Shown here: positions 17,682-28,190 of the stretch, piece after piece | How positions within the stretch are numbered: the first letter of the stretch is position 1 | How the letters are laid out: each line of letters starts with the position of its first letter | Assembly: GCF_000607165.1 (NCBI RefSeq) | Contig: NZ_JFZG01000024.1 | Span: 868,001 to 932,000, forward strand | Direction of reading: 5' to 3' | DNA from: Ralstonia pickettii | GTDB lineage: Bacteria > Pseudomonadota > Gammaproteobacteria > Burkholderiales > Burkholderiaceae | Length of the DNA stretch: 64,000 nucleotides | Made by a program: the position numbers and the translations under genes | The notes under the pieces: generated by a model | Databases searched by the model: none | The model's input: only the letters and a program-made list of their open reading frames with translations | Told to the model about the DNA's origin: nothing

Positions 17682-19274
17682 TTACTTGACCGAAAGCTCG
17701 GCCAGCACGACAGCGACCAGCAGCGGCTTGGCGTTGGGTCCGACAGGGGCGACGATCTCCGCAGGCCGCAAAGCGGGCACGACCACGGCGCGCCCCGTGG
17801 AGAGCGGTACCACGATCTGTCCACGGCGAGGGTCGACACCCGCTAGGCGCAGCGGTCCGCGCAGCATGCGCAGCGATGCACTGGCCGTGCCCGTGCTGCC
17901 GAGCGTTGCCACCAGCACCACGTCGTTGGCGTGCGCAGGCTGGTTGGCCAGATCGACGCGCGTGCTGGTACCGGGCTGCAGCGCGAGCACGGACACACGA
18001 ATCCGGCCCACTTGCCGCGCACGCGGCGCAAGCCGACGGGCGGCACCCGGCAAGGCCTGCTCCACGGGGCCGACGAGCAGCTTGTCGATCTGCGGAGCGT
18101 CGCGCAGCACCTGGATGCGCACCGGCGCAGGAGCCAGGGTTTCGCTGGCTTCGATCGACCGCGTGTAGACGACCTGGGTTTCAAAGCGCGCGCCCGCCGC
18201 AGCCACTGCACCGGCCACCTGCTGCAACACCGCCATGCTGGCGAACTGGTCGACGATGGATTCGAGCGCGCCAGGATCCAGCACGCCGTTCCACCGGCCC
18301 TCCGGGTCGGATGGCCCAGGTTCTGGCGAACCGGGGTCTGACGGGCCTGGATCGACGGGGCCCGGGTCTCCAGGGCTCCCAGGGTCCACAGGTCCGGGGC
18401 CACCCGGATCTACCGGCCCAGGATTGATGGGGCCAGTCGGTTCGCCCGGCCCAACAGGGCCTGGGCCGCCGGGGTCCCCAGGGTCGCCGGGGCCGACAGG
18501 ACCGACCGGGCCGGGCTCGCCAGGATCGACGGGCTCCGGATTTCCCGGCTCGCCAGGTTGGGGGTCGCCCGGCCAGCCTGGGTCGATCGGTTGCGGAACG
18601 CCCGGATCAATCGGTTCCGGAGGCGGCGGAACACCCGGATCGCCGAGCGGGATCGGTGGAAAGATGGGTTGGGGACCGTGCGGGAAGAACGGGTCGTCCG
18701 GCGGCAGCGAAGGCGGCACGGGAATTGGGAACCACGGCGGTACGCCGGGAACCGGTACGGGTTGTGGATCGACGGGAATGGGGATGGGAACGGGCACCGG
18801 GCCCGGCCCCGGGTTCGGCGGGACAGGCGGAATGGATGGCGGAAAAAGCGGCGGCGGGTTCAACGGCGGCCACACCCATGGCCCGCCGCTCGGGTCATTC
18901 GCGACGGGGCCGATGGGCGATGGGGCAATTGGGCCAAAGATGCCTGGCTCAGACACCACGGGCGCCACCGGATGCGCCACCACCGGCCCTACCGCCGGAT
19001 TGACCTGTACCGGCACGCGGCTGCCGGCGCCCAGAAGATGCGAGGCAATGGCCGCACCGAGGACATCGCTGGCGCGCTTGCCGAGCGTGTTGGACAGCGC
19101 GGTATGAATCGCGTTGCCTACGTTCGGATCGGTGGTCTGCGTCTTGAGCTGTGCGACGAGACTGGCGAGCAATTCGCGCTCGCGCTCGGAGAGCACGCTC
19201 GGATGGGTCGACAGGTCTGCGCCAAGAGCACGCAGCAGATCGGATGATCCGGGATTGGAAGGCTGGTCGGGCAT
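17682..19274 (-). CDS. Proline/glycine-rich protein, putative hydroxylase substrate
   Basis: 530 residues from the ATG at 19274, with GGAGGA seven bases upstream. Three parts are visible. Residues ~10-85 are a helical N-terminal domain without a signal peptide. Residues ~90-326 are dominated by Pro, first as PxP/PP runs (PVPIPIPV, PPLFPPSIPP), then from ~210 as DPG/PGxPG units (PGDPGDPGGPG). Residues ~330-530 are a beta-rich, Val/Leu-rich C-terminal domain. It heads an operon with two 2OG oxygenases. The middle is not strict collagen Gly-X-Y. Export route and function are unknown; I do not recognise the family. Confidence 0.78.
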   Translation of the reverse strand: MPDQPSNPGSSDLLRALGADLSTHPSVLSERERELLASLVAQLKTQTTDPNVGNAIHTALSNTLGKRASDVLGAAIASHLLGAGSRVPVQVNPAVGPVVAHPVAPVVSEPGIFGPIAPSPIGPVANDPSGGPWVWPPLNPPPLFPPSIPPVPPNPGPGPVPVPIPIPVDPQPVPVPGVPPWFPIPVPPSLPPDDPFFPHGPQPIFPPIPLGDPGVPPPPEPIDPGVPQPIDPGWPGDPQPGEPGNPEPVDPGEPGPVGPVGPGDPGDPGGPGPVGPGEPTGPINPGPVDPGGPGPVDPGSPGDPGPVDPGPSDPGSPEPGPSDPEGRWNGVLDPGALESIVDQFASMAVLQQVAGAVAAAGARFETQVVYTRSIEASETLAPAPVRIQVLRDAPQIDKLLVGPVEQALPGAARRLAPRARQVGRIRVSVLALQPGTSTRVDLANQPAHANDVVLVATLGSTGTASASLRMLRGPLRLAGVDPRRGQIVVPLSTGRAVVVPALRPAEIVAPVGPNAKPLLVAVVLAELSVK

Positions 19275-19536
19275 GGCGCGATCCTCCGGCGATGGCCGTG
19301 GTCGTGCCCATGCACCATCCCACCCCACCGCAAGGCGTGCCGCTTCCTCTTGCGTGCTACTGCGGCCCGATGGCCGGTTGAGCGGCTTGCGCAATGGCAT
19401 CTAAGGTCACGGCGCGCACTTCAGCAAGCGCAGGAAAGCCCTTTCATGCGTCTATTTTTTTAACTCTCATTGAAAGCGCGAAACATGAAGCGAACGCTGA
19501 GTTCTTCATGCGACGCGCTATCCAGTCGGCCCCGCG

Positions 19537-21696
<2,160 letters not shown>

Positions 21697-21903
21697 TCAG
21701 GATTTTCCCGATTTCTTCGCGTCGTCTTCAGCGGGCTTGCCGAGCAGCGCTTTCAGCAGTTTGTTCTGGGGAATCGCCTTGCCGGTGCCCTGGTCGGGCT
21801 TGCCGGTGCGCTGGCTGCCGCGCTTGATGTTGTTGGCAATCTTGAGGCCCTTGAGTTTTTCGAGGTCTGTTTTCTTCACGATGGGGTCCGCAATGGGATA
21901 CAT
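21697..21903 (-). CDS. Small basic protein of unknown function
   Basis: 68 residues, Lys-rich, no signal peptide or membrane segment. Predicted helices lie at the N-terminus (KKTDLEKLKGLKIANNIKRG) with a polar Gly/Lys-rich remainder. The stop is 108 bases upstream of fadH's start on the same strand. No strong Shine-Dalgarno is visible, but composition and codon use look like a real gene. Function unknown. Confidence 0.5.
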   Translation of the reverse strand: MYPIADPIVKKTDLEKLKGLKIANNIKRGSQRTGKPDQGTGKAIPQNKLLKALLGKPAEDDAKKSGKS

Positions 21904-21989
21904 GGGCTGCGTGTTACGCTCGGCAGGATACGCGAATTGCCAAACCCCCGGTCCGCCTGCGCCCGTTTTTCTGCATTTCCGCTACCGCA

Positions 21990-22970
21990 TTGACCTCGTT
22001 CACGCCGCCCGCCACGCCCGTTCCGGATCTGTTTCAGCCCAGCCTGCAAGACTGGGCTGAGCGGCCCGCGCAAGCCTTCGAACACTGGCTGGCCGCACGC
22101 GGCTATCGCGAATCGTCGGCGACGGTGTACCGCGCGATGTGGCGCAAATGGCTGCGCTGGGCGGAGTCGCACCAGCGCGCATTGGCCGATTGGAGCGCCG
22201 GCGACATTGCCGCCTTTCTCGACGAGTCGGGCCTGACCAAGCTGCATCGCTACCGCTACGCGCGCCTGATCGAGCGCGTCTTCCATCAGATCGAGCAACA
22301 ACGGACCGGCACGCACAACCCTGCAAGCTCTGCGGTGCAGCAGAAGTTGGCCGAAGGTGAGAACGATCCGACCACGTTCCTTTCATCGGCTGAACGTGCG
22401 GCAATCGAGGCGTCGCTGGAGGTGGGCGCGCAGGCCAGCGAAGCCGCCGCCAACGCCAGCGCGTTCAAACTGGCGCGCGACCGCGCACTCGTAGCCGTGT
22501 GTCATGGCGCGGGGCTGAAGGTCGCGCAGGTGCAATCGCTGCTGCTCCGCCAAGTAGACGAGGCGCTGGAGGCGATCACCGTCGAGCGGCCGCGCGGTCC
22601 GTCGTACAAGGCGCCCATGCTCGAAGCTGCGCGCCCCGCGCTGGCCGCCTGGCTGGCGGTGCGCGCACACGCAGAGGTGCCGGGCGAGCGCGTGTTCGTT
22701 GCCGATTCCGGCGGGCGCGTCATGCACGCGGCGTCGGTATACCGGCGCGTGGAGGCATGGCTGGCCGCGCTGCCGGCGTTGTTGCACCGCAGCGAGCGGC
22801 TGTCACCGCAGACGCTGCGTAACGGCTACACCGCCGCGCTGTTCGACGCAGGCGCAGACCCTGCTGAGGTGGGGTACGCACTGGGCTTGCGCGATGCGAC
22901 TTCGGCGTGGCGTCTGCGCGCGGCCTATGCTGAGTGGCAGGCGGCTGCCCATCCAGACGGCCGGCCGTAG
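21990..22970 (+). CDS. Tyrosine recombinase/phage-integrase-like protein with degenerate active site
   Basis: 326 residues from TTG at 21990; no ATG or GTG lies upstream in frame. An N-terminal SAM-like core-binding domain (EHWLAARGYRESSATVYRAMW) is followed by an integrase-type catalytic domain. By eye, the first catalytic Arg region reads CHGAGLKVAQVQ with Lys for Arg. The HxxR box reads PQTLR with Gln for His. The GH motif reads LGLRD. The second Arg and a C-terminal Tyr (RAAYAEW) remain. It is not next to att sites or phage genes. It may be a domesticated DNA-binding protein rather than an active recombinase. Confidence 0.75.
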   Translation: MTSFTPPATPVPDLFQPSLQDWAERPAQAFEHWLAARGYRESSATVYRAMWRKWLRWAESHQRALADWSAGDIAAFLDESGLTKLHRYRYARLIERVFHQIEQQRTGTHNPASSAVQQKLAEGENDPTTFLSSAERAAIEASLEVGAQASEAAANASAFKLARDRALVAVCHGAGLKVAQVQSLLLRQVDEALEAITVERPRGPSYKAPMLEAARPALAAWLAVRAHAEVPGERVFVADSGGRVMHAASVYRRVEAWLAALPALLHRSERLSPQTLRNGYTAALFDAGADPAEVGYALGLRDATSAWRLRAAYAEWQAAAHPDGRP

Positions 22971-23023
22971 TGCCGTTTTGGGCAACCAGAGCTTCAAACT
23001 GCCCGCGAGCCGTTGGCGGGCTT

Positions 23024-23032
23024 TGCTATGAT
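23024..23032 (+). promoter_or_regulatory. Extended -10 promoter of galE
   Basis: TGC-TATGAT is a good extended -10 element, giving a leader of about 100 bases before galE. That leader contains two perfect inverted repeats, GCTGCG/CGCAGC (23048-23070) and TGCCGG/CCGGCA (23083-23101). A GCCCGC/GCGGGC hairpin (23001-23021) just upstream may end transcription from the recombinase gene. Confidence 0.5.
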
Positions 23033-23136
23033 CGCGCTGTTTTGCGCGCTGCGGAGCAGGTCGACGCAGCGTAGAACGACGATGCCGGGTTCAAACCGGC
23101 ACGCTAGCTCTCTCCTTCCTCGATACCTCGCACCCC

Positions 23137-24162
23137 ATGACAGAAACCATTCTGCTGACCGGCGCTACCGGCTACATCGCCTCGCACACCTGGGTTGAAC
23201 TGCTGGATGCGGGCTACCAGGTGATCGGCCTCGACAACCTCTGCAACAGCAGTTCGACTGTGCTGTCCCGCATCGAGCAGATCACTGCCAAGACGCCCAA
23301 GTTCGTGCAGGGCGACGTGCGTGACCGCCGCCTGCTCGACGACCTGTTTGCCAGTTCGCGTATCTCAGCTGTCATCCACTTTGCGGCGCTCAAGTCGGTG
23401 GGCGAATCGGTGCAGAAGCCGCTGGCTTACTACGACAACAATATGGGCGGGCTGGTCACGCTGTGCGCAGCCATGGCGCATGCGAACGTACGGCAGCTCG
23501 TGTTCAGTTCGTCGGCAACGGTGTATGGCAATCCGCATACCGTGCCGATTACCGAATCGTTTCCGCTGTCCGCCACCAACCCGTATGGGCAGACCAAGGT
23601 GATGGGCGAGCAGGTGCTGCGGGATCTGGAGATTTCCAATACCGCCTGGAAAATCGCCTATCTGCGCTATTTCAACCCGGTGGGGGCGCACCACAGCGGC
23701 CTGATCGGTGAAGACCCGCGCGGCATCCCCAACAACTTGATGCCGTATGTGGCGCAGGTGGCGGTCGGCAAGCGCGAGAAGCTCTCGATTTACGGCGGCG
23801 ACTGGCCCACGCCCGACGGTACCGGCGTGCGCGATTACATCCACGTGGTGGATCTGGCGCGCGGTCACTTGTCGGCGCTCGACACGCTGCGCCGCGATGG
23901 CCGCGGCTTTACCGTCAACCTCGGCACGGGCCGTGGGTATTCGGTTCTGGAAGTCGTTGAGGCTTACAAGCGCGCCAGCGGCAAGCCTGTGCCGTATGAG
24001 ATTGTGGATCGTCGCCCCGGCGATATTGCAGCGTGCTATGCCGATCCGGCACTCGCGGCTTCGCTCTTGGGGTGGCGCGCGCAATACGGCATCGAGCGCA
24101 TGTGTGAAGACTCGTGGCGTTGGCAGAGCATGAATCCGGACGGCTTTCAGACCCGTGGCTGA
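23137..24162 (+). CDS. galE: UDP-glucose 4-epimerase
   Basis: 341 residues. Extended SDR fold with an N-terminal NAD motif GATGYIASHT, where the third Gly of GxxGxxG is Ala, and the catalytic pair SSSATVYG...YGQTK (Ser and Tyr-x3-Lys). The substrate-binding RYFNPVGAH and the GTGVRDYIHVVDLA segment are typical GalE. It interconverts UDP-glucose and UDP-galactose for surface polysaccharide and galactose metabolism. It has its own promoter, and the next gene starts 38 bases after its stop. Confidence 0.95.
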   Translation: MTETILLTGATGYIASHTWVELLDAGYQVIGLDNLCNSSSTVLSRIEQITAKTPKFVQGDVRDRRLLDDLFASSRISAVIHFAALKSVGESVQKPLAYYDNNMGGLVTLCAAMAHANVRQLVFSSSATVYGNPHTVPITESFPLSATNPYGQTKVMGEQVLRDLEISNTAWKIAYLRYFNPVGAHHSGLIGEDPRGIPNNLMPYVAQVAVGKREKLSIYGGDWPTPDGTGVRDYIHVVDLARGHLSALDTLRRDGRGFTVNLGTGRGYSVLEVVEAYKRASGKPVPYEIVDRRPGDIAACYADPALAASLLGWRAQYGIERMCEDSWRWQSMNPDGFQTRG

Positions 24163-24200
24163 TTCATTGAACGGCTCGAACCAACAGGAGACATCCCCTC

Positions 24201-25628
24201 GTGGATGAGGCGTTCATCGCTCACCTGATCAGTACGCTGGCGCGTGCATTGTCGCCGGCGCTGCTGCCCTTTGTCGTCGCCTGCGGCGCGGGCAGCTTGC
24301 TGTTGCGGTTGCTCGATGACTTGCGCAGTGCGATGGCGCCGCGCACGCGCGTGCCGCTGGTCATGACAGCGTTGCTCTCGGCGGTTGGGCTATGGGCGGT
24401 GCCGCTGCTGCCGCTGCTTGCGCATTGGCCGCTGCACAAAGACACCGCTGTGCTTGTAATGACACTGGCTTCGTTCTGCTGGAGTCTGGCCGTTGCGGCG
24501 CTGTGGTGCGTGCTGGGCGGCCGCGCAGGCGTAGTGCGTGCCATGTTGCTCGGCGTGTTGCTGAGCGTGAGTGGCCCGGTGGCGGTGTTATTGCTGGCGG
24601 GCGTGACGAGCTTCAGCACCACCGCCTGGGAAGACGCTGGGCTGCTCGGCATCGTCATGGTGCTGTCGGCAGTGGTGTGTGCGGCGGCGCTGCAGGTTGC
24701 GCTCTCTGCACGATCGGGCGCGACGGGGGTGGCGGTGCGCCGCCCCGGCGTGAGTCTGTTTGTGAGCGTGCTGTTTGGCACCGCCTTGACGGTGGATGCG
24801 GTGTACACGGCGTCGCTCGCAGGCTCGTTTTCGACGCTTTCCGCCATGCCGGGCGATGCGCCGGCAGGGTTGCGGTTGCTGCTTGTGATGGGCGCAGTTG
24901 CCACGGTGCTCGCTGCTTTGCTGCTGGGCTATCGGGACCGCGCTACGGGTGACACTGCCGCCGCCATCGCAGCGCGCGAAATTCGTCTGCGCAAGGAAAC
25001 CGTGCAGGCGCTCAACGACCTGGAGCAGAGTTACCGCCGCCGCGAAGCAGAACTCGTTGCACGCCACCAACTGTTGCTCGACGGCGCAGATTTCGGCCTT
25101 TGGGAGTTCGATCTGGTCACGCGCGCCGCGCAGTTTTCCACGCGCTTTGCCGCCATGCTCGGCTACACGCTCAAGGAGATCGGCCCAAGCACGAGCGAAT
25201 ATCTCCGCCTGGTGTATCCGGATGATTTGCCCATGGTGCTTAATCGCATCCAGGCGCACGTTGACGGCAACACGCCCGCATACGTGGCGGAATTCCGTAT
25301 GCGGCACAAGGATGGCAGCTATCGCCAGATTGCCGCGCACGGCGTGGCAGTGCGTGACGCCGGTGGCCATGCCGTGCGCATGGCAGGGTCGCATATCGAG
25401 GTGGCAGCAAAGGTGGCCTCGGCAGAAGTTGCCGTGGCGCCTTATTCAGCTTCCGTCGACGCGCCCGAAACGCTGCGTCGCCATGGCTTGTGGGAGTCGT
25501 GGACGCCTGTCGATCATCCCGCCGCAGAAGCTGTCGCACCGCAAAAAGAATCGACATCAACGCCCGTGCCCGCCACGACGTCCACGGGCGGCACGCTTCC
25601 GAGCATCAATCCTGACGCCTTGCGCTGA
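24201..25628 (+). CDS. Membrane-anchored PAS-domain protein without output domain
   Basis: 475 residues from GTG at 24201, with AGGAG ten bases upstream. The first ~250 residues contain about seven membrane helices. A helical linker (~255-290) leads to one PAS-fold domain (~290-395; LLLDGADFGLWEFDLVTRAAQFS and RMRHKDGSYRQIAAHG). The last 80 residues are polar and low-complexity. No kinase, GGDEF, EAL or HTH domain follows, so it must signal through a partner or be a sensor remnant. It precedes a chemoreceptor gene but is separated from it by a terminator. Confidence 0.75.
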   Translation: MDEAFIAHLISTLARALSPALLPFVVACGAGSLLLRLLDDLRSAMAPRTRVPLVMTALLSAVGLWAVPLLPLLAHWPLHKDTAVLVMTLASFCWSLAVAALWCVLGGRAGVVRAMLLGVLLSVSGPVAVLLLAGVTSFSTTAWEDAGLLGIVMVLSAVVCAAALQVALSARSGATGVAVRRPGVSLFVSVLFGTALTVDAVYTASLAGSFSTLSAMPGDAPAGLRLLLVMGAVATVLAALLLGYRDRATGDTAAAIAAREIRLRKETVQALNDLEQSYRRREAELVARHQLLLDGADFGLWEFDLVTRAAQFSTRFAAMLGYTLKEIGPSTSEYLRLVYPDDLPMVLNRIQAHVDGNTPAYVAEFRMRHKDGSYRQIAAHGVAVRDAGGHAVRMAGSHIEVAAKVASAEVAVAPYSASVDAPETLRRHGLWESWTPVDHPAAEAVAPQKESTSTPVPATTSTGGTLPSINPDALR

Positions 25629-25667
25629 GGCGTTTGCTTTCTTTCCCTTTCTCGCTGGCGAACGGGC

Positions 25668-25696
25668 ACTTGAGTGCATGTCCTACTCAAGTTTTT
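25668..25696 (+). terminator. Rho-independent terminator after the PAS gene
   Basis: Eight-base perfect stem ACTTGAGT/ACTCAAGT, nine-base loop, then TTTTC. Confidence 0.85.
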
Positions 25697-25806
25697 CGTG
25701 TTTGTGTTCGATAGCTCAAGCAGAGCGCGTGTAATCGCGCCAGGGGAGCGCCGCGAACGGCATTCGTGCCATGCGCGGGCAAAAGAAACGCTTGGAGGGA
25801 AGGAAG

Positions 25807-27348
25807 ATGAATCGACTCACGCTTCGTCAGAAGCTGTGGCTGCCGCTCGTCCTGAGTTGGCTTTGTCTGTTGTTGATCACATTGTGGAGCGCCTGGGAAA
25901 CCCGCACCCTGCGTCTGGAAGAACGCGAGCGCGACTTGCAGAACATCAGTGAATCCGTATTCAGCATCATCAAGGACTACGGGCAGATGGCGCAAGACGG
26001 CAAGCTCACCGCCGACGACGCACGCGCCCAGGCCCTCGCGCGCATCAAGGTGATCCGCTACGGTAAGGACGGCTACTTCAGCATCAACCAGACCAACTCG
26101 GTGATGGTGATGCACCCGATCAAAGCCGAAATGAACGGCAAGGACATGTCGGGTTTTACCGATCCGGCGGGGAATCATCTGTTCCAGGAAATCTCTCGCG
26201 CGGGCAAGAGCGGCGGCGGTTTTGTCGACTATCTATGGCCGAAGCCCGGCGCGGAGGCGCCGCAGCCGAAGAAGAGCTACGTGCTGTATTACCAGCCGTG
26301 GGATTGGTGCCTCGTCACGGGCACCTACATGGACGACATCGCGACCGCATTCCACGCCTCGCTCCTCAAGGCACTGGGGCTGCTGTTTGGCGTCGGCTTG
26401 CTGATGACGGTGGTGGTCGTGGCCGTTACGCGCAGCCTACAGCGCCAGTTGGGGGGCGAGCCGGCCTATGCCGCACACATTGCCGGCCGCATTGCCGCGG
26501 GTGATCTGGCTGTGCAAGTTGAAACCCGCCCGGGCGATCGTGACAGCATGCTTTTCGCCATGTCGCAGATGCAGCAGCAACTGACCGGCACGATTGGCGA
26601 CATCAAGAACTCGGCGGATTCCATTGCCAGCGCCACCAAGCAGATCGCCGCCGGCAATGCCGACCTGTCGCAGCGCACGGAGCAGCAGGCGTCGTCGCTG
26701 GAGGAAACCGCGTCGAGCATGGAAGAACTGACGAGCATCGTGAAGCAGAATGCCGACAACGCGCGGCAGGCGAGCACGCTGGCCGTCAACGCGTCGGATA
26801 TCGCAGTCAAGGGTGGCGAGGTGGTCGGGCGTGTGGTCGAGACCATGTCCGGCATCAACGAAAGCAGCAAGAAGATTGCCGACATCATCGGCGTGATCGA
26901 AGGCATCGCCTTCCAGACCAACATCCTGGCGCTGAACGCTGCTGTGGAGGCCGCACGCGCCGGCGAGCAAGGCCGTGGCTTTGCCGTGGTGGCGGGCGAG
27001 GTGCGCAGCCTGGCGCAACGCTCAGCAAGCGCTGCCAAGGAGATCAAGGAACTGATCGGCGATTCGGTGGGCCGCGTGCGGAACGGCTCGGCGCTGGTGG
27101 AAGAGGCCGGTGTGGTGATCCAGGATGTGGTAACTGCCGTGAAGCGCGTGACCGACATCATGGGCGAGATTTCTGCGGCGTCTGACGAGCAGAGTTCCGG
27201 CATCGAGCAGGTCAATCAGGCCGTGAATCAGATGGACGAAGTGACGCAGCAGAACGCCGCGCTCGTGGAGCAGGCGGCGGCCGCCGCGCTGTCGCTGGAA
27301 GAGCAGGCGCAATTGCTGCGCACGGCAGTGGGGCGCTTCCAGGTATAA
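25807..27348 (+). CDS. Methyl-accepting chemotaxis protein with single-Cache sensor
   Basis: 513 residues from the ATG at 25807, with GGGAAGGAAG just upstream. One membrane helix at 10-30, then a periplasmic sCache_2-type domain (~35-190; [13 protein letters not shown] and [12 protein letters not shown]), a second helix at ~195-215, HAMP, and a long cytoplasmic signalling coiled coil. The hairpin tip sequence [20 protein letters not shown] is the standard CheA/CheW contact. sCache_2 receptors usually sense small organic acids. No che genes are nearby, so it feeds a chemotaxis system elsewhere. Confidence 0.95.
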   Translation: MNRLTLRQKLWLPLVLSWLCLLLITLWSAWETRTLRLEERERDLQNISESVFSIIKDYGQMAQDGKLTADDARAQALARIKVIRYGKDGYFSINQTNSVMVMHPIKAEMNGKDMSGFTDPAGNHLFQEISRAGKSGGGFVDYLWPKPGAEAPQPKKSYVLYYQPWDWCLVTGTYMDDIATAFHASLLKALGLLFGVGLLMTVVVVAVTRSLQRQLGGEPAYAAHIAGRIAAGDLAVQVETRPGDRDSMLFAMSQMQQQLTGTIGDIKNSADSIASATKQIAAGNADLSQRTEQQASSLEETASSMEELTSIVKQNADNARQASTLAVNASDIAVKGGEVVGRVVETMSGINESSKKIADIIGVIEGIAFQTNILALNAAVEAARAGEQGRGFAVVAGEVRSLAQRSASAAKEIKELIGDSVGRVRNGSALVEEAGVVIQDVVTAVKRVTDIMGEISAASDEQSSGIEQVNQAVNQMDEVTQQNAALVEQAAAAALSLEEQAQLLRTAVGRFQV

Positions 27349-27379
27349 CGGCGCCTGACCTCTGTCGAGCAGAAATGCA

Positions 27380-27412
27380 AAAGGCCGGCATATTCGCCGG
27401 CCTTTCTCTTTT
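27380..27412. terminator. Bidirectional terminator between chemoreceptor and H-NS genes
   Basis: Ten-base stem AAAGGCCGGC/GCCGGCCTTT with loop ATATTC. It is followed by CTCTTTT on the plus strand and TTTTGC on the minus strand, so it can serve both convergent genes. Confidence 0.88.
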
Positions 27413-27468
27413 GTGGTTTCCGGCGCGCCTCTTCGTGCGGGCTCGGAATGCTGCGCTGAAAGCGCTGC

Positions 27469-27777
27469 TCAGGCGACCAGAAAATCCTCCATCTTCCGGC
27501 CCGACGACAGCTCCTTTACCAGCCAGCCCGGGCGCTTGCCACGGCCGGTCCAGGTGTTGCCGTTGTTGTCGCGGTAACGCACCGGCACCTTGCGGCCAGC
27601 CTTCTTCGAGGCCACGGCCCCCTTGGCGCCAAAACCGAGGTCTTCGGCGGTCAGGCCGTATTCCACGATCTTGTGCTTGATTTCAGCGATCACCGTCGCT
27701 TGTTCATTTGCCCGGAGTTCATCGGCTTGGCGCTGCAGTTCAGAGATCTTCTGAACGATTTCCTTGTAAGTCGGCAT
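27469..27777 (-). CDS. H-NS family nucleoid protein (BpH3 type)
   Basis: 102 residues. The N-terminal coiled-coil oligomerisation region (YKEIVQKISELQRQADELRA) and the C-terminal DNA-binding core YRDNNGNTWTGRGKRPGWL, with its AT-hook-like loop, match beta-proteobacterial H-NS proteins. GAGGAA precedes the ATG. It silences AT-rich, often horizontally acquired DNA. The AT-rich region upstream of its own gene would fit autoregulation, which is inferred. Confidence 0.95.
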   Translation of the reverse strand: MPTYKEIVQKISELQRQADELRANEQATVIAEIKHKIVEYGLTAEDLGFGAKGAVASKKAGRKVPVRYRDNNGNTWTGRGKRPGWLVKELSSGRKMEDFLVA

Positions 27778-27833
27778 TATGGATTCCTCAACTTTGCAAT
27801 TGAAACATGGGCACGCTCCCCGTAGCCCAGCGC

Positions 27834-27863
27834 ATTATAACGACTTTGCACGTGAGAATTGAA
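27834..27863 (-). promoter_or_regulatory. Sigma-70 promoter of the H-NS gene
   Basis: Minus strand: TTCAAT, 18 bases, then a perfect TATAAT. It ends about 57 bases before the start codon. Confidence 0.6.
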
Positions 27864-28190
27864 TTTCGTTAAGACCTCATGTCAACGGCGTGGATTTTCT
27901 GCTGCACTGCGCTTGCACAAACCTGCATGGGGCCGGCATTTGCGCGATATGTCGAATTCGTAAACATATGAACCATTGCAAAAACCATTGGGCAGTATTG
28001 CAATCGATGCAGTGCACTATCTACGCAATCCCGACACAATTCCTTTCTTATGTGACTGCTTCATTGCTTCGGCAATCGCATCTCTTCTTCGTCCAATATT
28101 TCCGAATATGAAGATGAAAGGTTGCTGAAAGGCTGTATCGCCTGCATCAGAACGGCGCATTTTCAGTGCCGCCTATTCGAGGTCGTCTGT
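27864..28190. other. AT-rich intergenic region upstream of the H-NS gene
   Basis: About 330 bases with clearly lower GC than the rest of the window. A 73-codon open frame on the plus strand (27890-28111) has no Shine-Dalgarno and an unlikely composition, so I do not call it a gene. No terminator or repeat stood out. Confidence 0.5.

Noticed and set aside
18235-19107. A 290-residue plus-strand open frame opposite the Pro-rich gene that reads as Gly-Pro-rich, collagen-like protein
   Set aside because: It is the mirror of Pro/Gly codons on the minus strand. It has no Shine-Dalgarno and sits wholly inside a longer frame with a good ribosome site, sensible end domains and tight operon spacing.
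23083-23101. GCCGG-GTTCAAA-CCGGC as a tRNA T-arm, suggesting a tRNA gene or att site before galE
   Set aside because: The register of TTC relative to the stem is wrong, and no acceptor, D or anticodon arms are present.
27890-28111. 73-codon open frame upstream of the H-NS gene
   Set aside because: No ribosome site, many Cys/His with odd composition, and it lies in an AT-rich regulatory region.
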